From NCBI GenBank assembly GCA_030696525.1, contig JAUYSB010000082.1, positions 1-33,701 on the forward strand: a stretch of 33,701 bases of DNA, in the 5' to 3' direction. The translations under genes were made by a program, and so were the position numbers. The notes beneath the pieces were generated by a model. The model was not told the DNA's origin, did not search any database, and saw nothing but the letters and a program-made list of their open reading frames with translations. The DNA is from Hydrogenophaga sp. GTDB lineage: Bacteria > Pseudomonadota > Gammaproteobacteria > Burkholderiales > Burkholderiaceae_C. This document shows, piece by piece, positions 1 through 8,781 of the stretch (position 1 is its first letter; the number at the start of each line of letters is the position of its first letter).

Positions 1-386
1 GGCTTGTCGATCACGGTCTCACCCGCCACGGGGGCCAGCGCGGGAATGATCTGGTTGCCCGGCTCGCCGCGCACAAGAATGCGGCCCATCGGCCCCACAT
101 CGCCGATGCGCAGGCTCGGGTTTCCGCGCAGGCGTTTGGCGGGCGGGCAGTCGTGCAGGTCGGGCGCGTGCGACTCGCGCGTGTGCACCACCATGCCGCC
201 CGCGCGGCGCCAGGCACCCAGCGCGGCCTGGCAGGCCGGCACGATGGCCGCGAGCAACGCCACGTCGTTGCCCAGCGATTCGCCGAACCCGCCGGGCTCG
301 ATGAAGTCGCGCTGCATGTCGATGATGACCAGCGCGGTGTGCGCGATGTCGAAGTCGTAGGCGAAGGGTTGGGCGTCGATCTGCAT
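1..386 (-). CDS. Isochorismatase-fold cysteine hydrolase, partial (C-terminus beyond window start)
   Basis: This reading frame runs off the left edge of the window; 128 full codons are visible. The protein begins [12 protein letters not shown] and carries the isochorismatase-family motif IIDMQRDF, which places the catalytic Asp at residue 23. The last whole residue, Lys128 in VIDK, matches the catalytic Lys of the family. The nucleophilic Cys would lie outside the window. The stretch [10 protein letters not shown] followed by [10 protein letters not shown] closely parallels the biuret-hydrolase-like gene at 1969-2667, so the two are paralogues. It starts 2 bases after the stop of the ABC ATPase and is the last visible gene of the operon. 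By family it should hydrolyse a C-N bond of a small amide or ureide. The substrate cannot be told from the sequence; N-carbamoyl compounds or biuret analogues are plausible. Confidence 0.85.
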   Translation of the reverse strand, partial: MQIDAQPFAYDFDIAHTALVIIDMQRDFIEPGGFGESLGNDVALLAAIVPACQAALGAWRRAGGMVVHTRESHAPDLHDCPPAKRLRGNPSLRIGDVGPMGRILVRGEPGNQIIPALAPVAGETVIDK

Positions 387-388
387 GC

Positions 389-1972
389 TCAATGTCCTCC
401 GCCCATGTGGGCGCCCAATGTTTGGCGGTTGGCGCTCGCGCCGGGGGTTTCGAACACGATGCGGCCTTCGCTCATGACCACGATACGGTCGGCCAGCTCG
501 AGCAGCTCGTCCAGGTCTTCGCTGATCAGCAGCACCGCCCCGCCCTGCTCGCGCACCAGCAGCAGGCGGCGGTGGATTTCGGCCACGGCCGCGAAGTCCA
601 GACCAAACACCGGGTTGGCCGCGATCAGCACGTTGATGTCGCCGGCCAGCTCGCGCGCCAGCACAGCGCGCTGCACGTTGCCGCCTGAGAGGCTGCGTAT
701 CGGCGCCAGCTCGCCGCGGGTCTTGATGCCGTACTCGGCAATCCACACCCGCGCACGGCGGCGCCACTGGCCAAAACGCAGCCAACCACCCACCGACAGC
801 GGGGCCTGGTCGAAGTCGCGCAGCGCCATGTTCTGCGCCACGCTGAGGTCGCCCACACAGGCATTGCGCAAGGGCTCCTCGGGCAGGCTGCGCACGCGCA
901 GGTGGGCGTTGTCCTTGCGGCGCGCCATGTAGGGCTGGCCCATCACCCGCACCTCGCCGCCCAGGCGGCGGCGCTGGCCGACCAAGGCCTCCACCAGCTC
1001 GCGCTGACCATTGCCCGACACGCCGGCCACGCCCAGGATTTCGCCGCCGCGCACTGACAGGTCCACACCGTGCACGGCGACTGTGCCCCGGTCGCCCATG
1101 GCGCTCAGGCCCTGGACCAACAGATGCGGCGGTCCAACACTCGCTGCCGTGTGCCGAAGCTCGGCGGGGATGGACGCCTCGCCGTTGTCCTTGTCGCCGT
1201 CGGATACCCCCAGGGTGGCTTCGCCCATCATGCGTTGTGCCAGTTGCTGCGGGCTGGTGTTGCGCACATGGCCGTGGAAGACGGCCTTGCCTCGCCGCAG
1301 CACCGTCACGTCGTCGGCAAAGGCGGTCACCTCGCGAAACTTGTGGGTGATGATGAGCACCGAGCATTGCCCCGCCTTTGCGATGGCGCGCACGTGGCCC
1401 AGCACCTCGTCGGCCTCCTGGGGCGTGAGCACCGAGGTCGGCTCGTCCAGGATCAGCAGACGTGGTTTCAGGTAAAGCTGCTTGAGCAGTTCGAGCTTCT
1501 GCTTTTCGCCGGCTGCCAGCTCGGCTGGGCGGGCATCGAGGTCGAGCCGGAAGGGGGTGCTGTCGAGGAACCGCGCCAGCTTCTCGCGCTCGCTGGCCCA
1601 ATTCACCCAGGCCGGCAGGTCGCCACGGGCCAGCAACAGGTTCTCGGCCACTGTCATGCCTGGCGCCAGCGTGAAGTGCTGGTAGACCATGCCTATGCCC
1701 AGATCGCGCGCCACGGTCGGATTGGGGATGGCCTGCTCGCGGCCGTCCACCATCACACTGCCGCCATCGGCTTCCTGGTAACCGGCCACACACTTGACCA
1801 GGGTGCTTTTGCCGGCGCCGTTTTCGCCCAGCAACGCGTGCACCGTGCCAGGCTCCACACGCAAATTCACCGAATCCAGTGCGGTGAAGTCGCCGAAGAC
1901 CTTGGTCAGGTTGTAGGTCTCCAGCGCCATGGCGCCGGTCGGCCTCGCATGGGGTTCGACCGGTGCAATCAT
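389..1972 (-). CDS. ABC transporter ATP-binding protein, double-domain, BMP/sugar type
   Basis: This 527-residue cytoplasmic ATPase carries two ABC domains in tandem, as in the RbsA/NupA-like subunits of ribose and BMP-family nucleoside importers. Domain 1 has a full Walker A (GENGAGKST, residues 49-57), a signature LAAGEKQ (152-158) and Walker B LLILDEP (172-178). Domain 2 has an intact signature LSGGNVQR (428-435), but its Walker A is degenerate (GVSGNGQRE, 317-325, no Lys) and its Walker B reads ANP instead of DEP. An asymmetric pair of this kind is usual for the family. The start at 1972 is chosen because it forms an ATGA overlap with the biuH stop; a Met at residue 15 is the alternative. 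It should energise the two permeases at 2676-4681 and work with the BMP binding protein at 4704-5825. Confidence 0.93.
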   Translation of the reverse strand: MIAPVEPHARPTGAMALETYNLTKVFGDFTALDSVNLRVEPGTVHALLGENGAGKSTLVKCVAGYQEADGGSVMVDGREQAIPNPTVARDLGIGMVYQHFTLAPGMTVAENLLLARGDLPAWVNWASEREKLARFLDSTPFRLDLDARPAELAAGEKQKLELLKQLYLKPRLLILDEPTSVLTPQEADEVLGHVRAIAKAGQCSVLIITHKFREVTAFADDVTVLRRGKAVFHGHVRNTSPQQLAQRMMGEATLGVSDGDKDNGEASIPAELRHTAASVGPPHLLVQGLSAMGDRGTVAVHGVDLSVRGGEILGVAGVSGNGQRELVEALVGQRRRLGGEVRVMGQPYMARRKDNAHLRVRSLPEEPLRNACVGDLSVAQNMALRDFDQAPLSVGGWLRFGQWRRRARVWIAEYGIKTRGELAPIRSLSGGNVQRAVLARELAGDINVLIAANPVFGLDFAAVAEIHRRLLLVREQGGAVLLISEDLDELLELADRIVVMSEGRIVFETPGASANRQTLGAHMGGGH

Positions 1973-2667
1973 GGCTGGTCCTCCAACGCGGCCATCAGCT
2001 CGCCCGAGGTGGCATGTGCGCCGAACACACCGCCTTGCATGGTGATCATCTTGAGCGCGGCCGCGTGGTTGCCCACATCGGTGGCGGCGGTGCAGTCGGA
2101 CAGCAGCAGGCACTCGAAGCCCCGGTCGTTGGCCTCGCGCATCGTGGTGTGCACACAGACGTCGGTGGTGATGCCGGCCAGGATGAGGTTGCGCACGCCG
2201 CGCAGGTTCAGGATCAGCTCCAGGTCGGTGGCGCAGAAGCTGCCCTTGCCCGGCTTGTCGATCACCACCTCGCCCGGCAGCGGCGCCAGCTCGGGAATGA
2301 TGTCCCAGCCCGGCTCGCCGCGCACCAGGATGCGACCGCAAGGGCCGGCGTCGCCAATGCCCAGGCCGCCCCGACCGATTTGCTGCGAACGCCAGCGTTT
2401 GTTGGCCGGCAGGTCCGACAGATCGGGCCGGTGGCCTTCGCGCGTGTGCATGACCGGGTAACCCAGTGCGCGCAGGCGGGCCATGAGGGTCTGCAGCGGT
2501 GCGATGGGCGCGCGGGTGAGCGATATGTCGTAGCCCATGCTGTCCACGTAGCCACCCACGCCACAGAAGTCGGTCTGCATGTCGATCACCAGCAGTGCGG
2601 TGTTCCCCGGGTGCAGGTCGCCGTTCCACGGCCAGGCATAGGGTTGGGCGTTGACGGTGGTGGGCAT
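1969..2667 (-). CDS. biuH: Biuret amidohydrolase-like cysteine hydrolase
   Basis: This 232-residue protein of the isochorismatase superfamily probably hydrolyses biuret to allophanate and ammonia. The expected triad is present: Asp29 in VIDMQTDF, Lys138 in IDKPG and Cys171 in TTDVCV. From memory of Rhizobium BiuH (Asp36, Lys142, Cys175), the spacing fits if the N-terminus is 7 residues shorter and there is a 3-residue insertion in the loop around residue 100. The stretches [36 protein letters not shown] and MREANDRG look like BiuH rather than nicotinamidase or RutB. It sits between the permease gene (8-base gap) and the ATPase gene (ATGA overlap), so it is embedded in a transporter operon. 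Allophanate hydrolase, the next enzyme in the pathway, is encoded at 10660-12381. A ureidoacrylate or N-carbamoyl amide substrate is the main alternative. Confidence 0.82.
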   Translation of the reverse strand: MPTTVNAQPYAWPWNGDLHPGNTALLVIDMQTDFCGVGGYVDSMGYDISLTRAPIAPLQTLMARLRALGYPVMHTREGHRPDLSDLPANKRWRSQQIGRGGLGIGDAGPCGRILVRGEPGWDIIPELAPLPGEVVIDKPGKGSFCATDLELILNLRGVRNLILAGITTDVCVHTTMREANDRGFECLLLSDCTAATDVGNHAAALKMITMQGGVFGAHATSGELMAALEDQP

Positions 2668-2675
2668 GGTAGAAC

Positions 2676-3596
2676 TCAGCGGGAAGACGACAGCTCGGTC
2701 GGGCTGCCCTTGGCGATCTCACCGGGCCGGCAGGTGAACACCAGGATCAGCAGCGTGAGCGCGTACGGCAAGGTGTTGAACAGGTGGTAGCCCCAGCCCA
2801 TGCCCACGCTCTGCAGGGCCGGGCCGATGGCGCCCGCACCGCCGAACAGCAGTGCTGCGCCCACACAGCGCAACGGGCTCCAACGGGCAAAAATCACCAG
2901 CGCCACCGCGATCAGGCCCTGGCCGCTGGAGATGCCTTCGTTCCAGCTGCCGGGGTAGAACAGGGTGAGCGAGGCGCCACCCAGGCCGGCGATCAGGCCA
3001 CCACCGGCCGTGGCCGCAATGCGTATGCCGTTGACCGAATGGCCCAGGGCGCGGGTGGCCAGGGCCGAATCGCCCGCCAGGCGCACCAGCAGGCCAGCGC
3101 GGCTGCGTTGCAAGGCAAAGTGCAGGGCCACGGCCAGCAGCACGCCGAGCGGCAACAGCGCATTGACTTGCAGGGCGGTCTGCAACGCGGGCGAGTCGCT
3201 CCAGGCGCCCAGCGGCAGGGCCGGAATTTGCGGTGCCTGCGGCTGGATCAGTGGCTTGCCCAGGTAGAAGGCCAGGCCGGTGCCCAGCAGCATGAGCGCG
3301 ATGCCGGTGGCCACGTCGTTGACACGGTCCAGTGAACACAGCAGGCCATGCAAGGTGGCCAAAGCCGCACCCGCCAAGGCCCCCACCAGCACGCCCACCC
3401 AGGGCGAGCCGCTGAGATAGGCACCACCAAAGGCAGCCATCGCCGAGAGCACCAGCACCCCCTCCAGGCCCAGGTTGATGCGGCCCGATTTTTCGGTCAG
3501 GCACTCGCCCAGGCTCACGAACAGAAAGGGCACGCCCACCCGCAGGGCGCCGCCGAGGATGCCGGCCAGCAGGCTGAGGAGGTCATCAGCGCTCAT
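2676..3596 (-). CDS. ABC transporter permease (BMP/nucleoside-type), second subunit
   Basis: A 306-residue, very hydrophobic protein with roughly eight to ten predicted membrane spans. The N-terminal segment ending [16 protein letters not shown] is the hallmark of the YufQ/NupQ-like permease that pairs with BMP-family binding proteins. The conserved GINLGLEG-like turn lies near residue 40. Its start overlaps the stop of the upstream permease as ATGA (3593-3596), which supports translational coupling and fixes the start. It is 8 bases upstream of biuH. Together with the permease at 3593-4681 it should form the heterodimeric inner-membrane channel. Substrates of this family include nucleosides and nucleobases; here the neighbouring hydrolase suggests a ureide. 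Confidence 0.92.
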   Translation of the reverse strand: MSADDLLSLLAGILGGALRVGVPFLFVSLGECLTEKSGRINLGLEGVLVLSAMAAFGGAYLSGSPWVGVLVGALAGAALATLHGLLCSLDRVNDVATGIALMLLGTGLAFYLGKPLIQPQAPQIPALPLGAWSDSPALQTALQVNALLPLGVLLAVALHFALQRSRAGLLVRLAGDSALATRALGHSVNGIRIAATAGGGLIAGLGGASLTLFYPGSWNEGISSGQGLIAVALVIFARWSPLRCVGAALLFGGAGAIGPALQSVGMGWGYHLFNTLPYALTLLILVFTCRPGEIAKGSPTELSSSR

Positions 3597-4681
3597 GCGA
3601 TCTTGTCTCCCATGCCCAGTTGCACCGCTGTCGGTTCGCGGCGCGGGAGCAGCAGCGCACGCCAGTCCCAGCGGCGCTCACGCAGCGCTTCGCTGGCGAG
3701 GATGAGCACAAAGGCCAGGCCTTGCAACACCAGCACCGAGGCATCGGGCAGGCCCAGGCGGCGCTGCAGCAGGCTGCCCGCCGCGCCAAAGCCACCAAAC
3801 AGGATGGCCACCGGGATGATGGCAATCGGGTGGTGGCGCGCCATGAAGGACACCAGGATGCCGGCGTAGCCGTAGCCGGCGATCAGCGAGGCGTTGGCGC
3901 TGGTGTGCACCGCTACCACCTCCACCGCACCCGCCAGCCCGGCTGCCGCGCCGCCCAGGGCGCAGGCCAGCAACACCAGGCGCGAGGCGGGCAAACCCAC
4001 CAGTTGCGCAGCACGAAGGTTGCCTCCCACCACGGCCACCGCAAAACCCGAGGCGGTGAAACGCAGCCAGATGCCCAGACCCACGCAAGCCAGCACCCCA
4101 AGCGCCAGACCCCAGTGGATGTCCGAGCCCATGATGCCGCCGATGCGCAATGCCTCGTCCAGCGGCAAAGTGGAGGGCTTGTTGAGGCTGGCCGGGTCGC
4201 GCAGCGGGCCTTCCACCGCGTGTTTGAACAGGCCAATGGCCACGTAGGCCAGCAGCAGGCTGCTGATGGTTTCGTTGATGCCCCGGTAGCGGCGCAGGGC
4301 ACCGGCCACCACCGTCCAACCAGCACCGGCCAACGCCCCCGCAAGACACACCATGGCCGTGCCCAGCACGTTCTGCGGCAGCACCAGCACATAGGGCAAG
4401 GCCGCGCACGCCAGGCCGCCGAGCACCAGAGCGCCCTCGGCCCCGATCACCACCAGGCCGGCCCGCGCGGGGATGGCCACACACAGCGCGGTCAGCATCA
4501 GCGGGGCGGCACGTTGCAAGGTGTTCTGCCACGAGAACCAATCGCCGAAGGCACCCTTGAACAAGGTCACCCACACGTCCACCGGGCTCACGCCCGCGAA
4601 CCAGACGAAAACCCCGAACAGCAGCAGCGCGGCCGCGATGGCCAGCACCGGCAGGGCGATGGACTTGAACAAATCGTTCAT
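3593..4681 (-). CDS. ABC transporter permease (BMP/nucleoside-type), first subunit
   Basis: A 362-residue integral membrane protein of the YufP/NupP-like permease type. It has an N-terminal membrane anchor (LPVLAIAAALLLFGVFVWFA) and the family stretch around residues 55-85 that includes LQRAAPLMLTALCVAIPARAG and VVIGAEGALVLGG. The region RGINETISSLLLAYVAIG near residue 150 is typical of these permeases. It follows the binding-protein gene after a 22-base gap and overlaps the second permease by 4 bases. It should pair with that subunit and with the ATPase at 389-1972. Nothing in it identifies the substrate. Confidence 0.92.
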   Translation of the reverse strand: MNDLFKSIALPVLAIAAALLLFGVFVWFAGVSPVDVWVTLFKGAFGDWFSWQNTLQRAAPLMLTALCVAIPARAGLVVIGAEGALVLGGLACAALPYVLVLPQNVLGTAMVCLAGALAGAGWTVVAGALRRYRGINETISSLLLAYVAIGLFKHAVEGPLRDPASLNKPSTLPLDEALRIGGIMGSDIHWGLALGVLACVGLGIWLRFTASGFAVAVVGGNLRAAQLVGLPASRLVLLACALGGAAAGLAGAVEVVAVHTSANASLIAGYGYAGILVSFMARHHPIAIIPVAILFGGFGAAGSLLQRRLGLPDASVLVLQGLAFVLILASEALRERRWDWRALLLPRREPTAVQLGMGDKIA

Positions 4682-4703
4682 GGCCGGGCGCGGGCAAGCC
4701 AGC

Positions 4704-5825
4704 TCAGATCGAACCGATCACACCTTCCACCAGGTAGTTCATCTTTTCGAGTTCGAGGTCGGTCTGCTTGAGCGTCTTGCCGGCTGCGATGACGGTGTTG
4801 CCCTTGTTGTCCTTGAGCGGGCCCTTGAAGATGTCGAACGTGCCCGCGATCATCTTGGCCTTGATGTCATCGGCGTTCTTCTTGGCGGCCTCGCTCACGG
4901 CCGGGCCGTAGGCCGACATCTTGACAAAACCCTCCTTGAGCCCGCCGCGCAGGAAGTTGGGGTGCGGCTTGCCGGTCTGCGCCGCCTCGATGATGGTCTT
5001 GTAGGCGGTGAGCCAGTTCCACTCGGCGCCGGTCAGGTAGGTCTGGGGCGCGAGCTTGGCCTGGCTGGCGTGGTAGCCGCAGACCATCTTGCCGCGCTTG
5101 GCCGCCGTCTCAACGATGACCTTGGGTCCGTCCACGTGCATGGTGAAGACGTCACAGCCCTGGTCGGCCAGGCTGTTGGTGGCCTCGGCCTCCTTCACGG
5201 CCATGGACCAGTCGCCGGTGAAGATCACGCTGCAGGTGATGCCGGGCTTGACCGAACGCGCCCCCATCAAAAAGGCGTTGATGTTGCGCAGCACCTGCGG
5301 GATGGGCTTGGCCGCCACGAACGCGATCTTGTTCGACTTGGTCATGTGGCCGGCGACCACGCCATTGAGGTACTGGCATTCGTCGATGTAGCCGAAGTAG
5401 CTGCCCACACTTTTGGGGTGTTTGCCTTCGGTCCACATGCCGCCGCAGTGGGCAAATCGCACCTCGGGGTTCTTGGCTGCCAGGGCCAGGATGTGCGGAT
5501 CGAAGTAACCGAAGGAGGTGGGGAACAGCAGCTTGGCGCCGTCCTGCGCGATCATGCCCGTCATGGTCTTTTGCACGGCCGCCGTCTCGGGCACGTTCTC
5601 TTCTTCCACCACCTTGATGCCGGGCATCTTGCGCAACTCGGCCGCCGCCTGGGCCTGGGCCTGGTTGTAGCCGTAGTCGTCGCGCGGGCCCACATAGATC
5701 ACGCCCACGGTCAGCGGCGTCTGGGCATTCGCCAGCAGGCCCCAGCTGCCCAGCGCCGTGGTGGCGCCCAGGGCGGTGAGCGATTTCATGGTGTCGCGGC
5801 GGTTGGGGCGAAATCCTGCGTTCAT
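4704..5825 (-). CDS. BMP-family (PnrA-like) periplasmic substrate-binding protein
   Basis: A 373-residue exported protein of the basic-membrane-protein/PnrA family. The N-terminus carries a twin-arginine-like signal (NRRDTMKSLTALGATTAL) and a probable cleavage after LLANAQ. The mature part opens LTVGVIYVGPRDDYGYNQAQ, the usual first strand and loop of this fold, and continues with KLLFPTSFGYFDP and VRFAHCGG. The chosen start keeps the Arg pair in the signal; an internal Met at residue 13 would lose it. It is the first gene of the downstream unit, about 60 bases below the promoter element at 5887-5923. BMP proteins usually bind nucleosides or purines. From memory, a BMP-type protein (AtzT) is described in the extended atz region of Pseudomonas sp. 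ADP, so a nitrogen heterocycle or ureide is plausible. Confidence 0.93.
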   Translation of the reverse strand: MNAGFRPNRRDTMKSLTALGATTALGSWGLLANAQTPLTVGVIYVGPRDDYGYNQAQAQAAAELRKMPGIKVVEEENVPETAAVQKTMTGMIAQDGAKLLFPTSFGYFDPHILALAAKNPEVRFAHCGGMWTEGKHPKSVGSYFGYIDECQYLNGVVAGHMTKSNKIAFVAAKPIPQVLRNINAFLMGARSVKPGITCSVIFTGDWSMAVKEAEATNSLADQGCDVFTMHVDGPKVIVETAAKRGKMVCGYHASQAKLAPQTYLTGAEWNWLTAYKTIIEAAQTGKPHPNFLRGGLKEGFVKMSAYGPAVSEAAKKNADDIKAKMIAGTFDIFKGPLKDNKGNTVIAAGKTLKQTDLELEKMNYLVEGVIGSI

Positions 5826-5886
5826 GGTGGGGCTCCAGCGGTGGGTTGATCAACAAAGGTGCACCAGCGCACCGTTTGGTTATCCA

Positions 5887-5923
5887 ATCTTGGATACAAG
5901 ATGCAATGCATAAAACGTGCCTG
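5887..5923 (-). promoter_or_regulatory. Sigma-54-like promoter plus palindromic operator for the BMP/biuH operon
   Basis: On the minus strand, 5923-5907 reads CAGGCACGTTTTATGCA. This has the invariant GG and GC of a -24/-12 promoter separated by 10 bases, with three departures from the full sigma-54 consensus. Four bases downstream lies the perfect 6-base-arm palindrome ATCTTG-N4-CAAGAT (5887-5902). The expected start point falls inside or next to the palindrome, so a protein bound there could block initiation. The same composite, with identical spacing, lies before atzF at 12395-12431. The palindrome resembles GntR-family operators, but no GntR gene is in the window. Element spacing is seen; function is inferred. 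Confidence 0.6.
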
Positions 5924-5931
5924 TCTGGCCA

Positions 5932-6318
5932 TCAGGTCTCGGGCATCAGGCTCACGTGGGCGGCCACCACACGCCAGCCCTCGGGCAGGCGCAGCCAGGT
6001 CTGGCTCTGGCGGCCCACGCGGGTGCTGCCCTCGCGCACGAACTCGATGTTCGTGGTGGCGAAATCGCGCCCGTAGGTGGTGATGGCGGTGCGCACAATG
6101 GTGCGCGCCAGCCCCACCGCGGGGCGTGCGTTGCGGAAGGCGCGGATCGCCTCCATGCCGTAGAGGTTTTCCCCCGCGCCATAACGCAGGGTGTGCGGGC
6201 TGTCCCAGAACAGCTCGTCGAGCACGTCCACCAGGTTGTTCACCAGCGCGTCCTCGTAGCGGGCGAACACCGCCGTGACTTCGGCCAGTACGTCGGGGTC
6301 GTTGATGCTGTGGTTCAT
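5932..6318 (-). CDS. atzH: AtzH-like DUF3225 protein (decarboxylating amidohydrolase)
   Basis: A 128-residue protein with an NTF2/SnoaL-like cone fold. Typical segments are [20 protein letters not shown] near the N-terminus, then [16 protein letters not shown] and FRNARP, and a C-terminal strand ending [11 protein letters not shown]. This matches the DUF3225 family whose member AtzH of Pseudomonas sp. ADP is reported to convert 1,3-dicarboxyurea to allophanate. The start at 6318 gives an ATGA overlap with the atzE stop and an expected family length; a longer upstream frame is rejected for that reason. It is the last gene of the upstream unit, directly after atzE and atzG. Its likely job is to feed the allophanate hydrolase encoded at 10660-12381. 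Confidence 0.85.
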   Translation of the reverse strand: MNHSINDPDVLAEVTAVFARYEDALVNNLVDVLDELFWDSPHTLRYGAGENLYGMEAIRAFRNARPAVGLARTIVRTAITTYGRDFATTNIEFVREGSTRVGRQSQTWLRLPEGWRVVAAHVSLMPET

Positions 6319-7745
6319 GAGAACAAGGGCTCCTGGGGGGCAAGGCGGGCGGTGGTGACGCCACGGGTTTCCAACTCGGCCGCCACCCGCAGCGCGAGGT
6401 CTTCGCGCCAGGGCGCGGTGATCACCTGCACGCCCAAAGGCAGGTGGTGGCCGGGCGACCACACGGGCACCGCCACCACCGGCAGGCCGATGCACGAGAT
6501 GGGCTGGGTGAGCACACCCATGTGCGGGCGCAGCGGGTGGCGCTGGCCGCCGATGTCCAGCCACTCGCTGCCAATAGGCGTGGCCGCCGTGGGCGTGGCC
6601 GGGGCCAGCAACACGTCAAAACGTTCGAACAGCCGGGCCGCCGCCTGGGCATAGGCGTGGCGCACACGCTGGGCCCGGGCCACCCAGGCGGCCGGCAGCA
6701 GGGCGCCGGCCAGAAAACGGTCGCGCGACAGCGGTTCGAAATCACCGGCGCGGCGGCGCAAGTCGTCCAGGTGCAAGGCGCCGCCTTCCGAATTGGTGAT
6801 CAGAAACGCGGCCGCCCGGCCCGCTTCGACCAGCGGCAGCTCGACCTGCTCGTGGGCGTCCAGCGCCCGGGCCACCTGGGCCAGCGCGGCCAGGGCCTGC
6901 GGCTGGGCATTGGTCTGGAAATGGCCGCCCAGCACGCCGATGCGCAGCCCGGTGGCACCCCGGTCCAGCAGCGGCGTCACCGCCTCGACGGCGCGCTGTG
7001 CGCAGCCCGGGTCACGCTGTGGGCCTGCGCCTTCTGGGCCTTGCATCAGGTCGTAGCTCAACGCCAGGTCGCGCACCGAGCGCGCCAGCGGGCCGAGGTG
7101 GTCGAGGCTGGACACAAAAGGGTAGCTGCCGGTGCGGGGCAGACGGCCAAAGGTGGGCTTGAGTCCCAGCACACCACACAGCGAGGCCGGCACGCGGATG
7201 GAGCCGTTGGTGTCCGAACCCAGGGTGAGCGGTACCTGCCCTGCTGCCACCGCTGCGCCGCTGCCGCCCGACGAGCCGCCCGCGATGCGGCTGAGGTCGT
7301 GCGGGTTGTGGCAGGCGCCCTGGTGGCTGTTCTCGGTGGTGAAGCCATAGGCGTACTCGTCCATGTTGAGTGCGCCCACCAGCACCGCGCCGGCCGCCTC
7401 CAGCCGCTGCACCAGCAGGGCGTCGGCGCGCGCGGGTGGCGCCTCGCGCTCGATCTTGGAGCCGGCCAGCGTGGCCAGGCCCGCGACGTCGAACAGGTTC
7501 TTGACGGCGAAGGGCACCCCCAGCAGCGGCAGCGTGGCCAAACGCCCACGCTGGTCGTCGATGGTGGCCGCACGCGCCAGCGCGCGTTCCGTGGTGACGG
7601 CCGTGAAGGCGTTGACCTGCGCATCGCTGCGGCCGATGTGGCGCAGGCTGGCGCCCACCAGTTCGGTGGCACTGCATTCGCCGCTGCGCACGGCCTGGGC
7701 CATGGCCACGGCGTCACCGAGCAACAGCTGTTCGGCCGCGCTCAT
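6315..7745 (-). CDS. atzE: AtzE-like amidase (1-carboxybiuret hydrolase catalytic subunit)
   Basis: A 476-residue amidase-signature enzyme. The Ser-cisSer-Lys triad is visible: Lys82 in PFAVKNLFD, cis-Ser158 in [10 protein letters not shown] and nucleophile Ser182 in [10 protein letters not shown]. The 24-residue spacing between the two serines is standard for the family. The start at 7745 overlaps the stop of the small DUF4089 gene as ATGA. The tight pairing with that GatC-like subunit and with atzH is the diagnostic AtzE-G-H arrangement. In Pseudomonas sp. ADP the AtzE-AtzG heterotetramer hydrolyses 1-carboxybiuret to 1,3-dicarboxyurea. Family members outside s-triazine clusters may act on other ureides, so the exact substrate here is not certain. 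Confidence 0.87.
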   Translation of the reverse strand: MSAAEQLLLGDAVAMAQAVRSGECSATELVGASLRHIGRSDAQVNAFTAVTTERALARAATIDDQRGRLATLPLLGVPFAVKNLFDVAGLATLAGSKIEREAPPARADALLVQRLEAAGAVLVGALNMDEYAYGFTTENSHQGACHNPHDLSRIAGGSSGGSGAAVAAGQVPLTLGSDTNGSIRVPASLCGVLGLKPTFGRLPRTGSYPFVSSLDHLGPLARSVRDLALSYDLMQGPEGAGPQRDPGCAQRAVEAVTPLLDRGATGLRIGVLGGHFQTNAQPQALAALAQVARALDAHEQVELPLVEAGRAAAFLITNSEGGALHLDDLRRRAGDFEPLSRDRFLAGALLPAAWVARAQRVRHAYAQAAARLFERFDVLLAPATPTAATPIGSEWLDIGGQRHPLRPHMGVLTQPISCIGLPVVAVPVWSPGHHLPLGVQVITAPWREDLALRVAAELETRGVTTARLAPQEPLFS

Positions 7746-7963
7746 GCCAGGCCCCCGCCGTCGGCGTGGCGCAGCGGCGCCACCGGCACAAAGGCCATGG
7801 CCGGTTCGGTGCTGGCGTCGAGATCGACGGCCTGCACCACGTCCGCAAACTGTGCGGCCAGGGCGAAGTAGCGCAACACACCGGCGCGGTGGGCTGGGTC
7901 CAGCGGCAGGTCCAGCGCAGACGCGGCGGCGTCCACATAGGTCTCGATCTGGGCCGGCGTCAT
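7742..7963 (-). CDS. atzG: AtzG-like small subunit (DUF4089, GatC-like)
   Basis: A 73-residue acidic protein beginning MTPAQIETYVDAAASALDL, with a second helix LRYFALAAQFADVVQAVDL. This is the short DUF4089 pattern of AtzG, which wraps the amidase AtzE in the way GatC wraps GatA and stabilises it. It ends with PAMAFVPVAPLRHADGGG, a tail like the GatC linker. Both ends are fixed by ATGA overlaps, with the ATPase stop at 7960-7963 and with the atzE start at 7742-7745, so translation of the three genes is probably coupled. It has no catalytic residues of its own. Confidence 0.85.
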   Translation of the reverse strand: MTPAQIETYVDAAASALDLPLDPAHRAGVLRYFALAAQFADVVQAVDLDASTEPAMAFVPVAPLRHADGGGLA

Positions 7964-8781
7964 CGACGCACCTCGCGCTGGAAGATCTCCAGGCTGAGCT
8001 TCTTGGTCGCCACAAAGGACGGCTCGGACAAGGTGGCCACGGTGCGCGGGCGGGCGTCGTCGTAGCTCAGGATTTCGGCCACGCGGGTGGGACGTTTGGT
8101 CAGCAGCAGCACCTGGTCGGCGAGGTAGACCGCTTCCTCCAGGTCGTGCGAGACCAGCAGCATGGTGGTGCCGGTCTGCATGAACACCTCCTGCAGCTTC
8201 TCGCGGATGAACAGCGTCATCTCGAAGTCCAGCGCCGAGAAAGGTTCGTCGAGGAAGAGCACCTCGGGGCCGGGTGCCAGCGCACGCATGATGGAGGCGG
8301 TCTGCTGCTGCCCGCCCGAGAGTTCGTAGGGGTAGCGGTTCAGGTCGAACTTGACGTCGAAACTCGCCACCAGCTCGGCCATGCGGCGGTCCACCTCGGC
8401 CTTGCTGCGCCCTTCGAGCTTGAGCGGGTAGGCGATGTTGTCGATGGTGCGCATCCAAGGGAACATGGCCTCGCGGTAGTTCTGGAACACGTAGCCGATC
8501 TTGGTGTCCTTGAGGCTTTTGCCATCGAACAGGATCTCGCCCGCGTCGATGGGAATCAGACCCGCGATCATGTTGATCAGCGTGCTTTTGCCGCAGCCGT
8601 TGGGCCCGAACACCGAGACGATCTTGTGTTTGGGGATGTCGAGGTCGAAGTGTTCGTACAGCGGCCAGCCGGCGAAGTACTTGGTCAGACCGCGGATGGT
8701 GATGTGCGTGCCGGTGGGGCCGGGCTGGAAGGCCGGTGCGGGCACGTCGGCAAACACGGGGGCGTTCAGGACTTCGGTCAT
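7960..8781 (-). CDS. ABC transporter ATP-binding protein, nitrate/taurine type
   Basis: A 273-residue single-domain ATPase of the SsuB/TauB/NrtD type. Walker A is GPNGCGKST (residues 59-67), the signature is LSGGQQQ (154-160), Walker B is VLFLDEP (174-180) and the switch His follows in LLVSHDLEEA. The Q-loop stretch GYVFQNYREAMFPW is typical of this subfamily. A Pro/Ala-rich N-terminal extension of about 25 residues precedes the ABC domain. The start at 8781 overlaps the permease stop as ATGA; a much longer open frame upstream is permease DNA read in another frame. It works with the permease at 8778-9620 and the binding protein at 9626-10621. Confidence 0.93.
   Translation of the reverse strand: MTEVLNAPVFADVPAPAFQPGPTGTHITIRGLTKYFAGWPLYEHFDLDIPKHKIVSVFGPNGCGKSTLINMIAGLIPIDAGEILFDGKSLKDTKIGYVFQNYREAMFPWMRTIDNIAYPLKLEGRSKAEVDRRMAELVASFDVKFDLNRYPYELSGGQQQTASIMRALAPGPEVLFLDEPFSALDFEMTLFIREKLQEVFMQTGTTMLLVSHDLEEAVYLADQVLLLTKRPTRVAEILSYDDARPRTVATLSEPSFVATKKLSLEIFQREVRR

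Noticed and set aside
4473-5849. Long plus-strand open frame (458 codons) opposite the BMP binding protein
   Set aside because: It is a GC-rich antisense shadow: composition is His/Gly/Leu-rich without motifs, and the minus-strand gene has clear family features.
6444-7871. Long plus-strand open frame (475 codons) opposite atzE
   Set aside because: Antisense shadow of a well-supported amidase gene, with no ribosome site and no recognisable domain.
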